Shown here: piece after piece, positions 10,245 to 20,135 of the stretch
Layout: each line of letters opens with the position of its first letter
Position numbering within the stretch: position 1 is the stretch's first letter
Assembly: GCA_030710605.1 (NCBI GenBank)
Contig: CP092874.1
Location: forward strand, 44,728,665 to 44,792,664
Direction: 5' to 3'
Length of the DNA stretch: 64,000 nucleotides
Source of the DNA: Cordylochernes scorpioides
Lineage: Eukaryota; Arthropoda; Arachnida; Pseudoscorpiones; Chernetidae
Translations under genes and position numbers: made by a program
The notes under the pieces: model-generated
Told to the model about the DNA's origin: nothing
What the model saw: the letters and a program-made list of their open reading frames with translations, nothing else
The model's database searches: none

Positions 10245-11523
10245 CCCGGCATTGCGCGCGCCGGGTGAAAATTACCCATGGCAACATTTGAATGGAGAAT
10301 TAACCAATAAAAAATCGGTTGGCGGAGATGTGGTTTCGTTTAGCTTCCTGACTCATCAATTAGTCTAAAGTTTTGGTTTCACATTTTGACAGCTCCCACT
10401 GAAATTCCATCTATTGTCACTGTCGGGTAAAAATTACCCGGCGCGCGCACTCACGTAATTTTTTTGTTGCATATTTTTTATAACATTTTTTAAAGTGAGA
10501 TAAATAATTCGAATTAATAATTTTAAAAATAACTATAATAGGTTGATATATTTATCAGCCTATAATTCTATATAAAATGGAGGGAAGAAGGTCATATTTT
10601 TTAGATCAAGAAGAGATTATTGTAGAAGGTGATATTGAAGAAGATAATCTAAATGAACATTTTTATGGAAGTGACACTGGAATATATTCAGATATGGGAA
10701 TTTTTTGGAATAAGGGAATTATCCCACAAACACATTTTTATATAGGGAGAGCCTCGAAAATCAAATGGTTCAAAAATTGTCCTTCACAAACAGTAAAGCT
10801 GAGAACGCCTAATGTCATTACACATTTACTAGGCTTGAAAGGTGAAGAAGCAAAAAATTAAAATACACCTTTAGAAGCTCTTCTGAAGAAAATTCTTGAA
10901 ATGTTTGGCCCTTGAACTCATCAAAGAGCAACTAAATCAAAGAAAAATCATTTCTTCACTGCCTAAAAGACTATTAAAAATTTCCTTTTTTTACTGATAA
11001 GTTAATTTAAATCATAAATGTATACTCTAAATATTTATTTCAATTATTTTTTAGAAGGCACTTCAAGCCATAAAGAAGGTCAGGAACCGCAAGATAAAGC
11101 TTCCTACCAGATGTAGTGTATCCCTCCAGTAAGGACAGGAAGACCTCGACTTTGTGCCATAAATGTGCAAAGCCAATTTATAAAGGACATACAATTGCAG
11201 TTTGCAATGATTTGTCTAAAATATCCTCATGGAATTTTAAATATTTAATATTGAAAAGGAGCAATAGTTTCATATTTTATATGCCATTACCAATTTTGAG
11301 GATTATTCAAGAATAGTTTTTAAAATGTTTAATCTGTGTAAAAAATATAAATATTTTATTAATAATTGCCTTTTTTGAAAATTAAAATGTTGTTACTTTG
11401 AAATAGAAAAGGTTTTGTTTTTCCTCAGTTAATATTTATATTCAAAATATGTAATTTTAATATCGGGTAAATTTCACCCAGCGAGGGCAAGTACGTTACA
11501 TTTTTAGCGCGCGCGCTCGAGGG
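10245..11523 (+). mobile_element. piggyBac transposon 2, internally deleted
   Basis: TTAA duplications lie at 10241-10244 and 11524-11527. Termini are CCCGGCATTGCGCGCG and CGCGCGCGCTCGAGGG. GC-rich ends with GGGTAAA/TTTACCC-type motifs differ from piggyBac 1, so this is a separate family. Only the two ends of a transposase gene remain. Confidence 0.9.
10577..10861 (+). pseudogene. piggyBac transposase N-terminus, truncated
   Basis: 94 residues: an acidic start, then a block ending IKWFKNCPSQTVKLRTPNV, which matches the piggyBac N-terminal motif before the catalytic core. The protein stops there and the DDD core is deleted. A short read-out at about 11080-11215 (SSKDRKTSTLCHKC ... KPIYKGH) is the remnant of the C-terminal cysteine-rich domain. 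Confidence 0.75.
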
Positions 11524-11634
11524 TTAAAATACTTTCATAAAAGGTAAAATCGCCTAATTCTTTAAAACCACTTCAGCTGTAAGTAAACTTGTTATTTGTT
11601 GTTTCATTGTCTGAACCATAAAAGATTCCCAACA

Positions 11635-11953
11635 TACCTTATCTAAAAAACGTAGTAGCAATTAAATTAGAAAAATATTTATAAACAATAAGTTTAAATC
11701 AATAAAATGTAAATATATATAATCTTACCTTTTGAAAAAAGCAGCGTGTAAACTAACAAATTAAGTGTAAAGTTATTAACCAATCAAATTCGTCGCGACC
11801 AGTGCGGCGCCAAGCGGCAAAAGGCGGGAACATTATTTTTTTTTTTTTTTTTATTATATCTATAAAAATGAAAGGCGAAATCGATGTTTGTTATCGCATC
11901 ACGCAAAATCTACTGACTCAATCATTATGGAATTTCGCATGTAGGTAGCTGAA
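11635..11953. repeat. Repeat A, continuation after Copia 1, with an inverted end segment
   Basis: Starts with the second TACCT and runs through CGTAGTAGCAATTAAATTAG to GGCGCCAAGCGGCAAAAGG, matching 28814-29000 and 46855-46920. After a T-run comes TATCTATAAAAATGAAAGGCG through GCATGTAGGTAGCTGAAG. This is the reverse complement of the right end of the copies at 29085-29185 and 46985-47097. Confidence 0.7.
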
Positions 11954-11974
11954 GGAAATATCCTAAGATGTAAA

Positions 11975-12156
11975 TGTTGTTATTTTTCAATAATTGAAGA
12001 TCTAACTTTCACAGGTTCTATATATATGTCTAAAAACAAATAAAATATGCAAATATTTATACAAAAAACAAATGGTTATGCAAATCAAAGATTATCATCT
12101 TGTTTCTTCTTTTCCTTAATATGTAAATATATCTTTTTATTAAATCTTTTCCAACA
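11975..12156 (-). repeat. 3' LTR of Copia 2
   Basis: 182 bp, matches 16507-16723 except for one 36-bp gap near the middle. Confidence 0.9.
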
Positions 12157-12240
12157 AATCCCCCCTTATTTAATAAAAAGTTTTTTTTTTTCTCTTTTTT
12201 CTCTTTTTCCTCTTTTCCTTTTGCAAATATTCAGGCTTCT

Positions 12241-13658
12241 CTAATTTATTTTGGATTTTGGAGATTTTAATAATTTCTTTATCGTGGTTCCTCTTTTAGT
12301 TCTTGTTTTTAAATTTATTTTTGGCTTCGGTTGTTCTATTATTGGTATACTTTTTTGCTCATTCTGTAGAATACTTTCATGGTCTTTAGCTTTGCTTTCG
12401 TTCTCTCCATCATCTATACGAATTCTTGCAACAACTTTTGCTAATGCTGAAGTGCCTTTATTTCTACCTCTCTTCTCTCGAATCTTTTGTCCTGTACTTT
12501 GTACTTCTAGAGGATCTCCCAAGACTTGTTCAGTTTTAGATGCTTTACTATAATTTCTATCTTCTGTGGGATGTGTCAAGTCAACGGACATTTCATCATT
12601 TTCAGCTTCTTTGGCAATAATCTTTATTTTAACCTTGTTATTAGTTTCCATTTCGCGGTTTGTTTTATTCTCCTTTGCCGGAATTTCCTCTCTCTTTATA
12701 ACGTTTTCTTCGCGGACAGCACTATCGATTTTTGCATTATGTCCCATTTTCTCACCTTTACCGTTTTAATGTTACTTCCCTTTTTGTTGCTTCCTTCTTT
12801 AAATATGTTACATCCTTTGTTTGCCTATTTTTAAGATCCATTTGTGCCTCCATATTTTCTTTTAGCTCTTGAATTTTCTTTTCAGTGCCTTGTTGTTCTG
12901 AAGAACCTTTTTCTTTTAGTTCTTCCAAAATCTTCATATTTTCTCTCATTTGTTCTAAACTCATTTGGATTGATGAATTCTCCTTATACTGCTGCGCCAA
13001 TTGTGAATCCAATTCAGATACTGTTCATCTTTCTTGAAATTTTCTTCTTGCAAATCAGCAACTTTAGAATCCACATTGATTTTTTTCCATTTCGATGCTT
13101 TTTAGTTGGTTCTCCAATTCTTCCAGTTTAACTATATAGCCTTTTTCAGTTTCAGAAAAATTCCTTTTTAAACCTATTAAGGTCACTTGATGACTTTCTT
13201 TAAGCTTTTCAACATCTATGGATTTGGTCTCTTTGACCAAGTCATCCTGAAGAATATTATAATCACGTTGCGAACTTCTCAATTTTTTCTAAGAGAGTAG
13301 TGCTTTCTTTACGATAATGTACCAACTGTGATTGCAATTGGGCAATTTGTTCATCTTTCTGAAAAGTTTCTTCTTGAAGTTGAGCTACTCTAGAATCAGA
13401 GGTTTCCATACGAATTAGGGCTTCTTCTTCAAGACGAAATTGCAAATCTTCAATCTTCCTTTTATCTTGCTCAATTTGTTGGAGCAAAGATTCTTTTGTC
13501 TTGACATTTTCATCAATTAATGTTTTAACCTGTCCCTTCAATTTATTAGTTTCTCTCTTTAAATTGATATAATCTTGTTCAATATTTAAAATATCTGATT
13601 CTGCCTTTTCTGCTCTTGTCCTAACCTGTACAACCTTCTGTCTTTCCAAGTCCCTTTC
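12241..13658 (-). pseudogene. Coiled-coil region of Copia 2 with charged C-terminal tail
   Basis: After the gag/protease part, one in-frame TAA (13659-13661) is followed in the same frame by a long coiled coil starting near 13658. The first 128-residue block is rich in E, K and Q heptads (LQFRLEEEALIRME, LQEETFQKDEQIAQLQSQL). It shifts frame near 13270, near 13075 and again near 13015-12760. Blocks at 13282-13064, 13012-12758 and 12747-12241 keep the same composition. DSRVAQLQEETFQKDEQ recurs as DSKVADLQEENFKKDEQ, an internal repeat. The final 168 residues are lysine-rich (TKRGTTIKKLLKSPKSK). I recognise no enzyme domain. Several lesions make this copy inactive, but the original was probably one long polyprotein. 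Confidence 0.7.
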
Positions 13659-14176
13659 TTATGTGAGTTTTGCAATGTGAGCTTCTTTTTCCTTGAGATC
13701 CTCTTGTAAAGAATTGATTCCCAGTTTGATGCGGTTTCTTGATATGCTTGAGGTACAAGCAGAGTCCAATTGCCACATTTGTTCATCAGAAAATGATGAG
13801 TTAAATTCTGCATTAAGTGCAAATTCTCTTTTTGAATTAGATGAATGTCCTTGAGTCTCTGACAAATTATCTTCTTCTCTATTTTTTGGTGAAAATGGAA
13901 TCACTTTTGATCTGTTACTATTATATCTATTTGAAGTCTTTTTATTTTTGGGATTGTGCCAACATTGGTTTTGGAGATGGCCAGGTTTATGGCATATATA
14001 ACATGTTTTAAATATTTTCTTATCTTGTGCTTTATAGGCATTGTTGCATTTAATATCATGTTTCTTTTCAAAGTCAAGAAGGGTTTGTCTTAAATTTCCT
14101 ATAGTAATATTTCTGTTCATAATTAGAGCTGTAGAAATACTAGTGTAATTATCTGGGAGTCCTTCAATTATGTATC
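13659..14176 (-). pseudogene. Copia 2 gag C-terminus, CCHC knuckle and protease active site
   Basis: The frame shows EGLPDNY, typical of Copia gag, then one zinc knuckle CYICHKPGHLQNQC, then WQLDSACTSSIS. The last matches the position and form of the Copia aspartic protease site (normally DSGAT-like). Coiled-coil sequence (LQEDLKEKEAHIAKL) follows within 40 residues, so a full protease domain is absent. The gag halves here and at 15939-16394 rejoin in frame when the solo LTR and one copy of its TATC duplication are removed. Confidence 0.85.
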
Positions 14177-15934
14177 TGTTGAGTCCCAAAGCCAGGACCT
14201 CCTACATCTAGATGACTAAATTCCATCCTTTGACTTAGACATACAAATGTAACACTCGCCAAATACTTCATCAACATGTACAATGACCAAATTTACACTC
14301 AGATATACACTCGATATTGTACGACGAACACTGGAACCCATATAAATAATCAAAATATGTAGTTTGTTCCAAGATGAAATTTTGGGACGTAAGATACGCT
14401 CTTACATTACATCATACACGGTAAATATTGTATACACTCGGATTAACATTTGTCTTGTAATTGAGCATCGATTATAAAAACATTTATATCTTGATCTCCT
14501 TTAGCATATAAAGAAATTCAGGTGTATACATATTCACCGTTTATGATAAGGCAATGAACCTCTTATACTACACTCAATATCTATAACATACGCACCAAGG
14601 TTCATGTGTGATCTGTGGTTTTATATAGACATTAGTACACATTATAATTTACCACATCAACTTTTATTCGACAAAGAAAGGGATTTTAAAAAAATAAAAT
14701 ATAAAACAAATTGTATTTACTATGACATGACATAATTAGGTAAAATGTAAATCTATAACACCACATTCAAAGGCGATCTTGCTTGGGCAAGATAATCTAT
14801 CTATTAATGCATGAATAAGTCCCTCTCTCAATATGAACTCGCCATAAATAGCAAGGCGTCTTTATCAAAAAAATCCTTTATACCTACCATTGACTTCGTC
14901 ATGTATATATATATATCTTTATGATAAAAATTTAGATTGAAACTTACCTAAACACCTCGGCTACCTACTTCTCGCCCGATGAGAAATTTCGTCTGCCCCT
15001 CTCGAAAGCCTCGTCAATACTGAATGGTCCTTGGTCCATTCCCCCAAAATTTTAGCCCCCTATCCCTTTTTTTCAGCGCCCTCAATCCCAAACTCCCACA
15101 GAATAATAAATCTTGAATATACTAAATTCTCGAAATATTAAATAGAAAAATAATAATATTAGAGTTAAAAATTAAGGAATAAGAATAATATTAAAAAATA
15201 TTATGAATTAGAAATATTCTAACTCTGCTTTTGAAAAATCAATTTAACATAAATATTAACCAAAATTCAGAATTTATCTGTCCTATTGAGAGAAAATATT
15301 ATTTTATTAAATTTTTTTATTTTTAAGGAAATTATGAATTAGAAATATTCTTACACGGCTTATGAAAGATCAATTTAAACTAAATATTAACCCAAATTCG
15401 GAATTTATCTGTCTTATTGAGAGATAAATTTAAATTAATCAATGGAATTAAAATCCAATCTAGGATGCTACCCCTCTGAGAGACCTATATGCTAATTTCT
15501 TCTTTAAGAAATCCCAAGAATATTAATAAATGGTCCCCATCTATCAAAATGTCATGTCACAGGTCATATATATATACAAGAATTAAAAAGGAGGTTTTAC
15601 AAAGTCGCATGCTGGATGTCCGTTTCTTCTTGTTGAGGTGGCTTCTCCACTGCCCTTCAGCTTTCTGCTTATGTTGTGGTTGGACTCCTGCTCCTGTTTT
15701 CGTCGGGCTTCTGACCAGGGCTGTGCCTTCCTTGATATATCTTAGTATCCACGGGTATCCGCGTCCAGCGCTGCGTCTCCCTCCCGGCTTGGTCTTTGAA
15801 CCACCGTCGGCCATTGCCGTGGGACATCCATCTGTACACCAAACACTTTCGGCGAGACACTGCGCGTATGTAAATAGGATGTAAAAGAATGTTTACATCT
15901 TTGTTGGGTCTGTTTGGTGAAATGTGACCCAACA
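14177..15934 (-). mobile_element. Solo LTR, 1.76 kb, inside Copia 2 gag
   Basis: TG...CA ends (plus strand TGTTGAGTCCC ... GTGACCCAACA) with a 4-bp duplication TATC at 14173-14176 and 15935-15938. Read on the minus strand it begins TGTTGGGTCACATTT, close to the start TGTTGGGGCACGTTT of the LTRs at 18405 and 26976. It has similar length and also a CTTTCGAGAG leader and a GTAAGT donor (near 14940). It is therefore probably a solo LTR of a related family. No gene is present. Confidence 0.8.
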
Positions 15935-15938
15935 TATC

Positions 15939-16394
15939 TAACCAATTCTCTTTCAGATATGAATTTCCCGAGCTGTGATATTTGATTACATAGTCCTTCA
16001 GCTCTAGTTATATAATTGTCTATATTTTCATCGTGTGCTGTTTCTTTAATTTAGTAAGTTCTAAGAAAAGATTCATTGCCTTGTCTTCTGTTTCGCCTTC
16101 AAATCTTTCTCTCAATGAATTCCAAATTTGTCTGGCATTCTTTATTCCTTTGTAGATTATTGCAATCTCAGGAGACATACTTAAGATAATATATCCAAGG
16201 GTTTCGTTATTTTTTCTGCTCCAATCTTCAAAGTTTTTAATGGATGTTGGATCGCTTTCATTTTTAATTGGCATTTGATTGGCAATCACCTCAAAAAGTT
16301 GCTTTGCTTCAAGCAGCGTTTCCATTCTCATGCTCCAAATAGCATAATTTCGATCATTCAAATATTCTATTTTCGTGCTGTTAAACACGTCCAT
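15939..16394 (-). pseudogene. Copia 2 gag N-terminal half
   Basis: Starts at ATG 16392-16394. The first 120 residues fit Copia gag (NYAIWSMRMETLL, IWNSLRERFEGE, LFLELTKLKKQH). A 2-bp shift in a short CA repeat near 16030 throws the frame into a stop; gag sequence (YITRAEGLCNQI) continues in the neighbouring phase to the solo LTR insertion at 15938. Confidence 0.8.
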
Positions 16395-16506
16395 TTTGAA
16401 TTATTAAATTTTATTTCAATTTCATTTTCTAAAAATAAATGCAAACTTAGTTAGAAGTTAAGCCTGTTAGAACTTACTTCTTTTTAACCGCGCTCTGCTA
16501 CCAATT

Positions 16507-16723
16507 TGTTGTTATTTTTCAATAATTGAAGATCTAGAGCATCTCTATATATCAAAACCACTTTATTAACTAACTTTCACAGGTTCTATATATATGTCTA
16601 AAAACAAATAAAATATGCAAATATTTATACAAAAACAAATGGTTATGCAAATCAAAGATTATCATCTTGTTTCTTCTTTTCCTTAATATGTAAATATATC
16701 TTTTTATTAAATCTTTTCCAACA
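16507..16723 (-). repeat. 5' LTR of Copia 2
   Basis: 217 bp, followed on the minus strand by the initiator tRNA-Met primer site at about 16494-16504. GTAAA duplication lies at 16724-16728. Confidence 0.9.
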
Positions 16724-17194
16724 GTAAAAGTATTTATTGATGACTTCACAGCGCCGAGTCGACAATTATTAACAGGTCAGCCCCCAAACTATTTACAGCT
16801 AGGGAATCTTAAGCAAGCAAGCAAAGAAATATTTTAACGATGATTTCACAAGTACAGAGTGATATATTTTTATAATCTGTTGAATATTTTCATTGAATAA
16901 TATTAAATTAAATAATAAAATATTTCTTCGCCACATAGCCTCCTCCTATAAAGAGCATCGACCCGATCTCAGCAGGAGACTTACGTTGTCAGTCTCAATA
17001 ACTACATAGTACTAGGGCAAGGGATATTTTCAGGTGACTGCGGTGGATGTCTTCTTTCACTTGAGATAACTTCTTCCTGAGGGCTTACCAGGTCTACATT
17101 TACGTCAATGTAGTTTTTCTTATTTATACTGTGGTCGGCAAGGTAGGATTTCCTAACTTTGCGGCCTCACCTCCAATATGGTCTATCATCTAAT

Positions 17195-18180
17195 TTACAT
17201 GGCGGGGCGACCATCTAGATCTTCTAGCAGGTGAGAAATTTTGTCTGTTTCGACTGGTATATGGGGTAGGGCTTCGGTAGCGACTGAAATTTTTCCTCGA
17301 TCGTTGGGTTCCTGAGATTCGGTTTGAGAGTTGTAGAATTCCATTGCGTCTTGCTTTATTTGGAAATATTCATTTCTCCTTTCCTCATTGTGTCTCTTCC
17401 TGTCACGGCAATAGCGGACGACGTGACCTGGGCGTCCGCAGTAGAAACAGATTGGCTTTCCCTCAGTTGTCCGCCATTCATTGGTGTCACATCTTCTTCC
17501 TTGCTTTCGGTAATGAGGTTCAGGATGCGGTCGTTTGGGCCTCGTATCTAGTATTTGATTCCAGCCTGGATGCTTGAGGGGGACTTATTGTAGGTTTTGA
17601 TCTAGGTGCCAAGGTCTTTACAATCTCTTCCCTCACTAAATCTTCAATGACAGCGATTTTACTGTAATGAATTGCTCGGTGCTCTGTACATCCCTCGGTA
17701 GGAGTGCTTGATAAAGCTCCTCAGCTATCCCCTTCATGAGGTGAGAGATTTTATCTTCCTCGCTCATTTGAGGATCAGCCTCTTTGCAAAAGTACAGGAC
17801 ATCCTGGATGTAAAATTCGTTACTTTCGCCTTTTAATTGTGCCCGTGTTTTAAGTTTCTTCTCCGCTTGCAATTTTGAATTTTCTTTTTTTCCGAACACA
17901 TTCTCTAATTGAGATGTGAATTCCTTCCATGTCTGGATGCTTTCTTCGTTGTTCTCAAACCATTTGAGAGCAGTTCCAGACAGATAAAAATAAACTTTAG
18001 TAAGACAAAGGGTTTCGTCCCAATGGTTGTACCTTGCCACACGTGCATACCCTTTTAACCATTTTTGGAGATCTTCACCATCCTCCCCGGAGAAAATGGA
18101 AGGGTTCCTTGGCAGTTGAACAACGTAGTTGCTTACCTCTGGGTACCTGCTTCCGTCTTTACATTCATAGAAGTTACTTC
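17195..18180 (-). pseudogene. Gag of LTR element B, frameshifted
   Basis: A retrotransposon gag domain (GEDGEDLQKWLKGY, LSGTALKWFENNEES, WKEFTSQLENVFG) runs from about 18180 to 17636. It then shifts frame to IEDLVREEIVKTL near 17640, and shifts again near 17590. A CCHC knuckle CFYCGRPGHVVRYC follows at about 17410-17455 and the frame stops at TAA 17195-17197. The layout is that of a Gypsy-class gag, but no protease, RT or integrase follows. Either the element never had pol or lost it entirely. The copy is inactive. Confidence 0.8.
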
Positions 18181-18404
18181 TGATTCAACAGAATCAATTT
18201 TTCTTTTATTTCTTAATGGGTATCGGTCCAGCTCCTCCACCAGTTGTAGCGTAGAAATCAAGCCTTGAAATATCCTAAGATGTAAAAGTATTTATTGATG
18301 ACTTCACAGCGACGAGTCGACAATTATTAACAGGTCAGCCCCCAAACTATTTACAGCTAGGGAATCTTAAGCAAGCAAGCAAAGAAATATTTTAACGATG
18401 ATTT

Positions 18405-20111
18405 TGTTGGGGCACGTTTTTGTAACCATACCCCAACAGAAGGCGTATGTATAATCAAATCAAATGGATACATGGCTTCCCTCCCACATAGACTTACAGA
18501 CCATTTTTTTGCCCAGAAACTTAGACACTTGGTGACACCAGACTTCCATGCCGAAAGCTGATGCCTGGTAAAGAAGAAGACATCCAGAGACATCCGAGCT
18601 GGAAACTGTTGTTTCATATGTACATATATTCCCCTCACCAAAAATTTAGGTAAAGGTGACCAAAAAAAAAAAAAAAAAAAAAAAAAGGAGAAAAATGGAG
18701 AAGGAAGATCTCTAAAGACTGAAACTTATAAAATATCCTTCCAGAGAAAGGAAAGCATCACATTACAGTCCAGGTAAAAAGGGCCTGGGTCAATTTTAGC
18801 CAAGACGGGGGGGGGGCGATATATATACCATCCCGAGAAAAAGGGAGGATTGTATTTCAACCCATGTGGAAGGACAGAGGGAGGGAGTCTGAAATCTTAC
18901 ACTACCGCAGGGGTTGTTTCTCTCTTTAGATTTTTTTTTGTTTTGGTAATACTATATGTTCTATTTTGAAGGGGAGAGGCCTGGGGCGTCTATGAAATTG
19001 ATACTGGAGCCGTTGGCCATTTTGATTGGTGTTTCTTTCGGCGAATGAAAATGGAGAATGAGATGATATAAAAAAGAAGGTTCTTTGCCAAAAGGATTTT
19101 TGGATCGGAGTCGCTCAGTGAGAAGGACGATTTTTAGACGGGCCTGAGACGTAGAGGAGACCAGACCTTGCCGCCGCTTTCGAGAGAAGGTAAGCCCCTT
19201 GCCATTATGGCTTAGCCCCCCTCTTTTTTTTTATTTTTCGAACAGAAGCTAATCTATTTAGATTCTGAATGGGCCCTAAAGGGCTTTAAGTGACTTAAAA
19301 GGAGTGTTAGGGTTCGTATATTTTGTCCCGCTAGAATAGATGGAGATCTAGGTTTCCCCCCCTTTTTTTGTGTAGTAGCCAACCTAGATTTCGCATGGGC
19401 CTTAAAGGGCAATAAAGTAACTTCAGGTCACCTCTATCTAAATTTTACTATGTAAATAGCATATCTCGTCAGTATAGACATGTTCCCAAATTTTAAGATA
19501 TTTAAATAAATATCTAGAGAAATTTTCTTGTGTTCTCTGTTACCTATTTCATACATAATTTGCTTTATGGTGATATTCCAACTGTTTAAATGAAATGTTG
19601 TATGTTTATTACCTATTTGAAGGGAATGTTACTAATAATCAAGTCTCCCATAAATTACCGGCCACATACATTGCCGCGAGTGTCTGTGTTTCAGTGTTTT
19701 ATAGATTGCCCAATTTAATAACGATTTCATGGGTTGTCTGATAATATTGTATAATAGTGTCGCGGCTGTTTCCATCTTTAGACCATTGTTCTGACAATAT
19801 TATATGCTCGATCCTTGCTTTAGCTCAACTCTTAATCAATTACAGAGTTTTTCCCCCCTTTTCTTTTTTATTTATTTTATTTATCCTGTTTGCATAAATT
19901 GCATTACATGTGATGATGTAAAGACATATGCCGATAGTGCATCACTGACAGCTGTGCTGCTATTATACAACATTAAGGTCTTGCTGTGGGTTATATACAT
20001 GGGGTTGTTGGCCTAAATTGCTATATATATATATACCTAAGTAAGGAAACTTTTAATAAGATACATCGTGTATCCTCCCTTTTCAACTATCCAAACCAGG
20101 GGAACACATCA
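18405..20111 (+). repeat. 5' LTR of the non-coding LTR element
   Basis: Starts TGTTGGGGCACG, ends GAACACATCA. A TATA-like box (GATATAAAAAAG, about 19064) precedes an initiator-like CTCAGTGAG near 19113 by about 50 bp. A strong splice donor (GAGAAGGTAAGC) lies near 19188. AATAAA lies near 19411. The U3, R and U5 parts are inferred from these signals. Confidence 0.9.
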
Positions 20112-20112
20112 A

Positions 20113-20135
20113 TGTCGCCCGCCGCGGGGCTCGAA
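20113..20135 (+). promoter_or_regulatory. Primer binding site, tRNA-Lys-like
   Basis: One base after the LTR, TGTCGCCCGCC continues as CGGGGCTCGAA. The complement reads as a tRNA T arm and acceptor strand ending in ACA rather than CCA. It is closest to the site used by tRNA-Lys-primed elements, with a few mismatches. Confidence 0.65.

Larger units (their letters stand above)
4424..11634 (+). mobile_element. Copia-type LTR retrotransposon 1 (RT-deleted, hosts two piggyBacs)
   Basis: The ends are TGTTGG and CCCAACA, flanked by a 5-bp duplication TACCT at 4419-4423 and 11635-11639. The 5' LTR is 277 bp and the 3' LTR is about 280 bp once a piggyBac insertion is subtracted. The order gag, CCHC, protease, integrase, then RNase H defines the Copia/Ty1 class. 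The RT catalytic core is missing, so the copy is not autonomous. A 2255-bp piggyBac interrupts the RT/RNase H junction and a 1279-bp one interrupts the 3' LTR. The LTRs differ at only a few positions as read by eye, so the insertion is not very old. Confidence 0.95.
10072..11634 (+). repeat. 3' LTR of Copia 1, split by piggyBac 2
   Basis: LTR sequence runs 10072-10244, then resumes at 11528 after the piggyBac copy and its second TTAA, and ends CCCAACA at 11634. Confidence 0.95.
11975..16723 (-). mobile_element. Copia-type element 2: gag-protease-coiled coil, no integrase or RT
   Basis: Minus-strand element with ends TGTTGG and ACAACA and TSD GTAAA at 11970-11974 and 16724-16728. The 3' LTR is 11975-12156 and the 5' LTR 16507-16723; the 5' LTR has 36 bp that the 3' LTR lacks. 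The initiator tRNA-Met primer site (TGGTAGCAGAG) follows the 5' LTR. The polypurine tract AAGGGGGGATT precedes the 3' LTR. The coding part is gag (16394 to about 13700, split by a solo LTR), then about 1.4 kb of coiled-coil coding sequence. No integrase, RT or RNase H signature is present. Confidence 0.9.

Noticed and set aside
12251-13131. Plus-strand hydrophobic frames (membrane-protein-like)
   Set aside because: Antisense shadows of the lysine/glutamate-rich coiled coil, whose complement reads as F, L and S.
18357-18641. Minus-strand frame in the LTR, repeated at 26859-27212
   Set aside because: It is duplicated only because it lies in both LTRs; no family resemblance and it runs over the LTR border.
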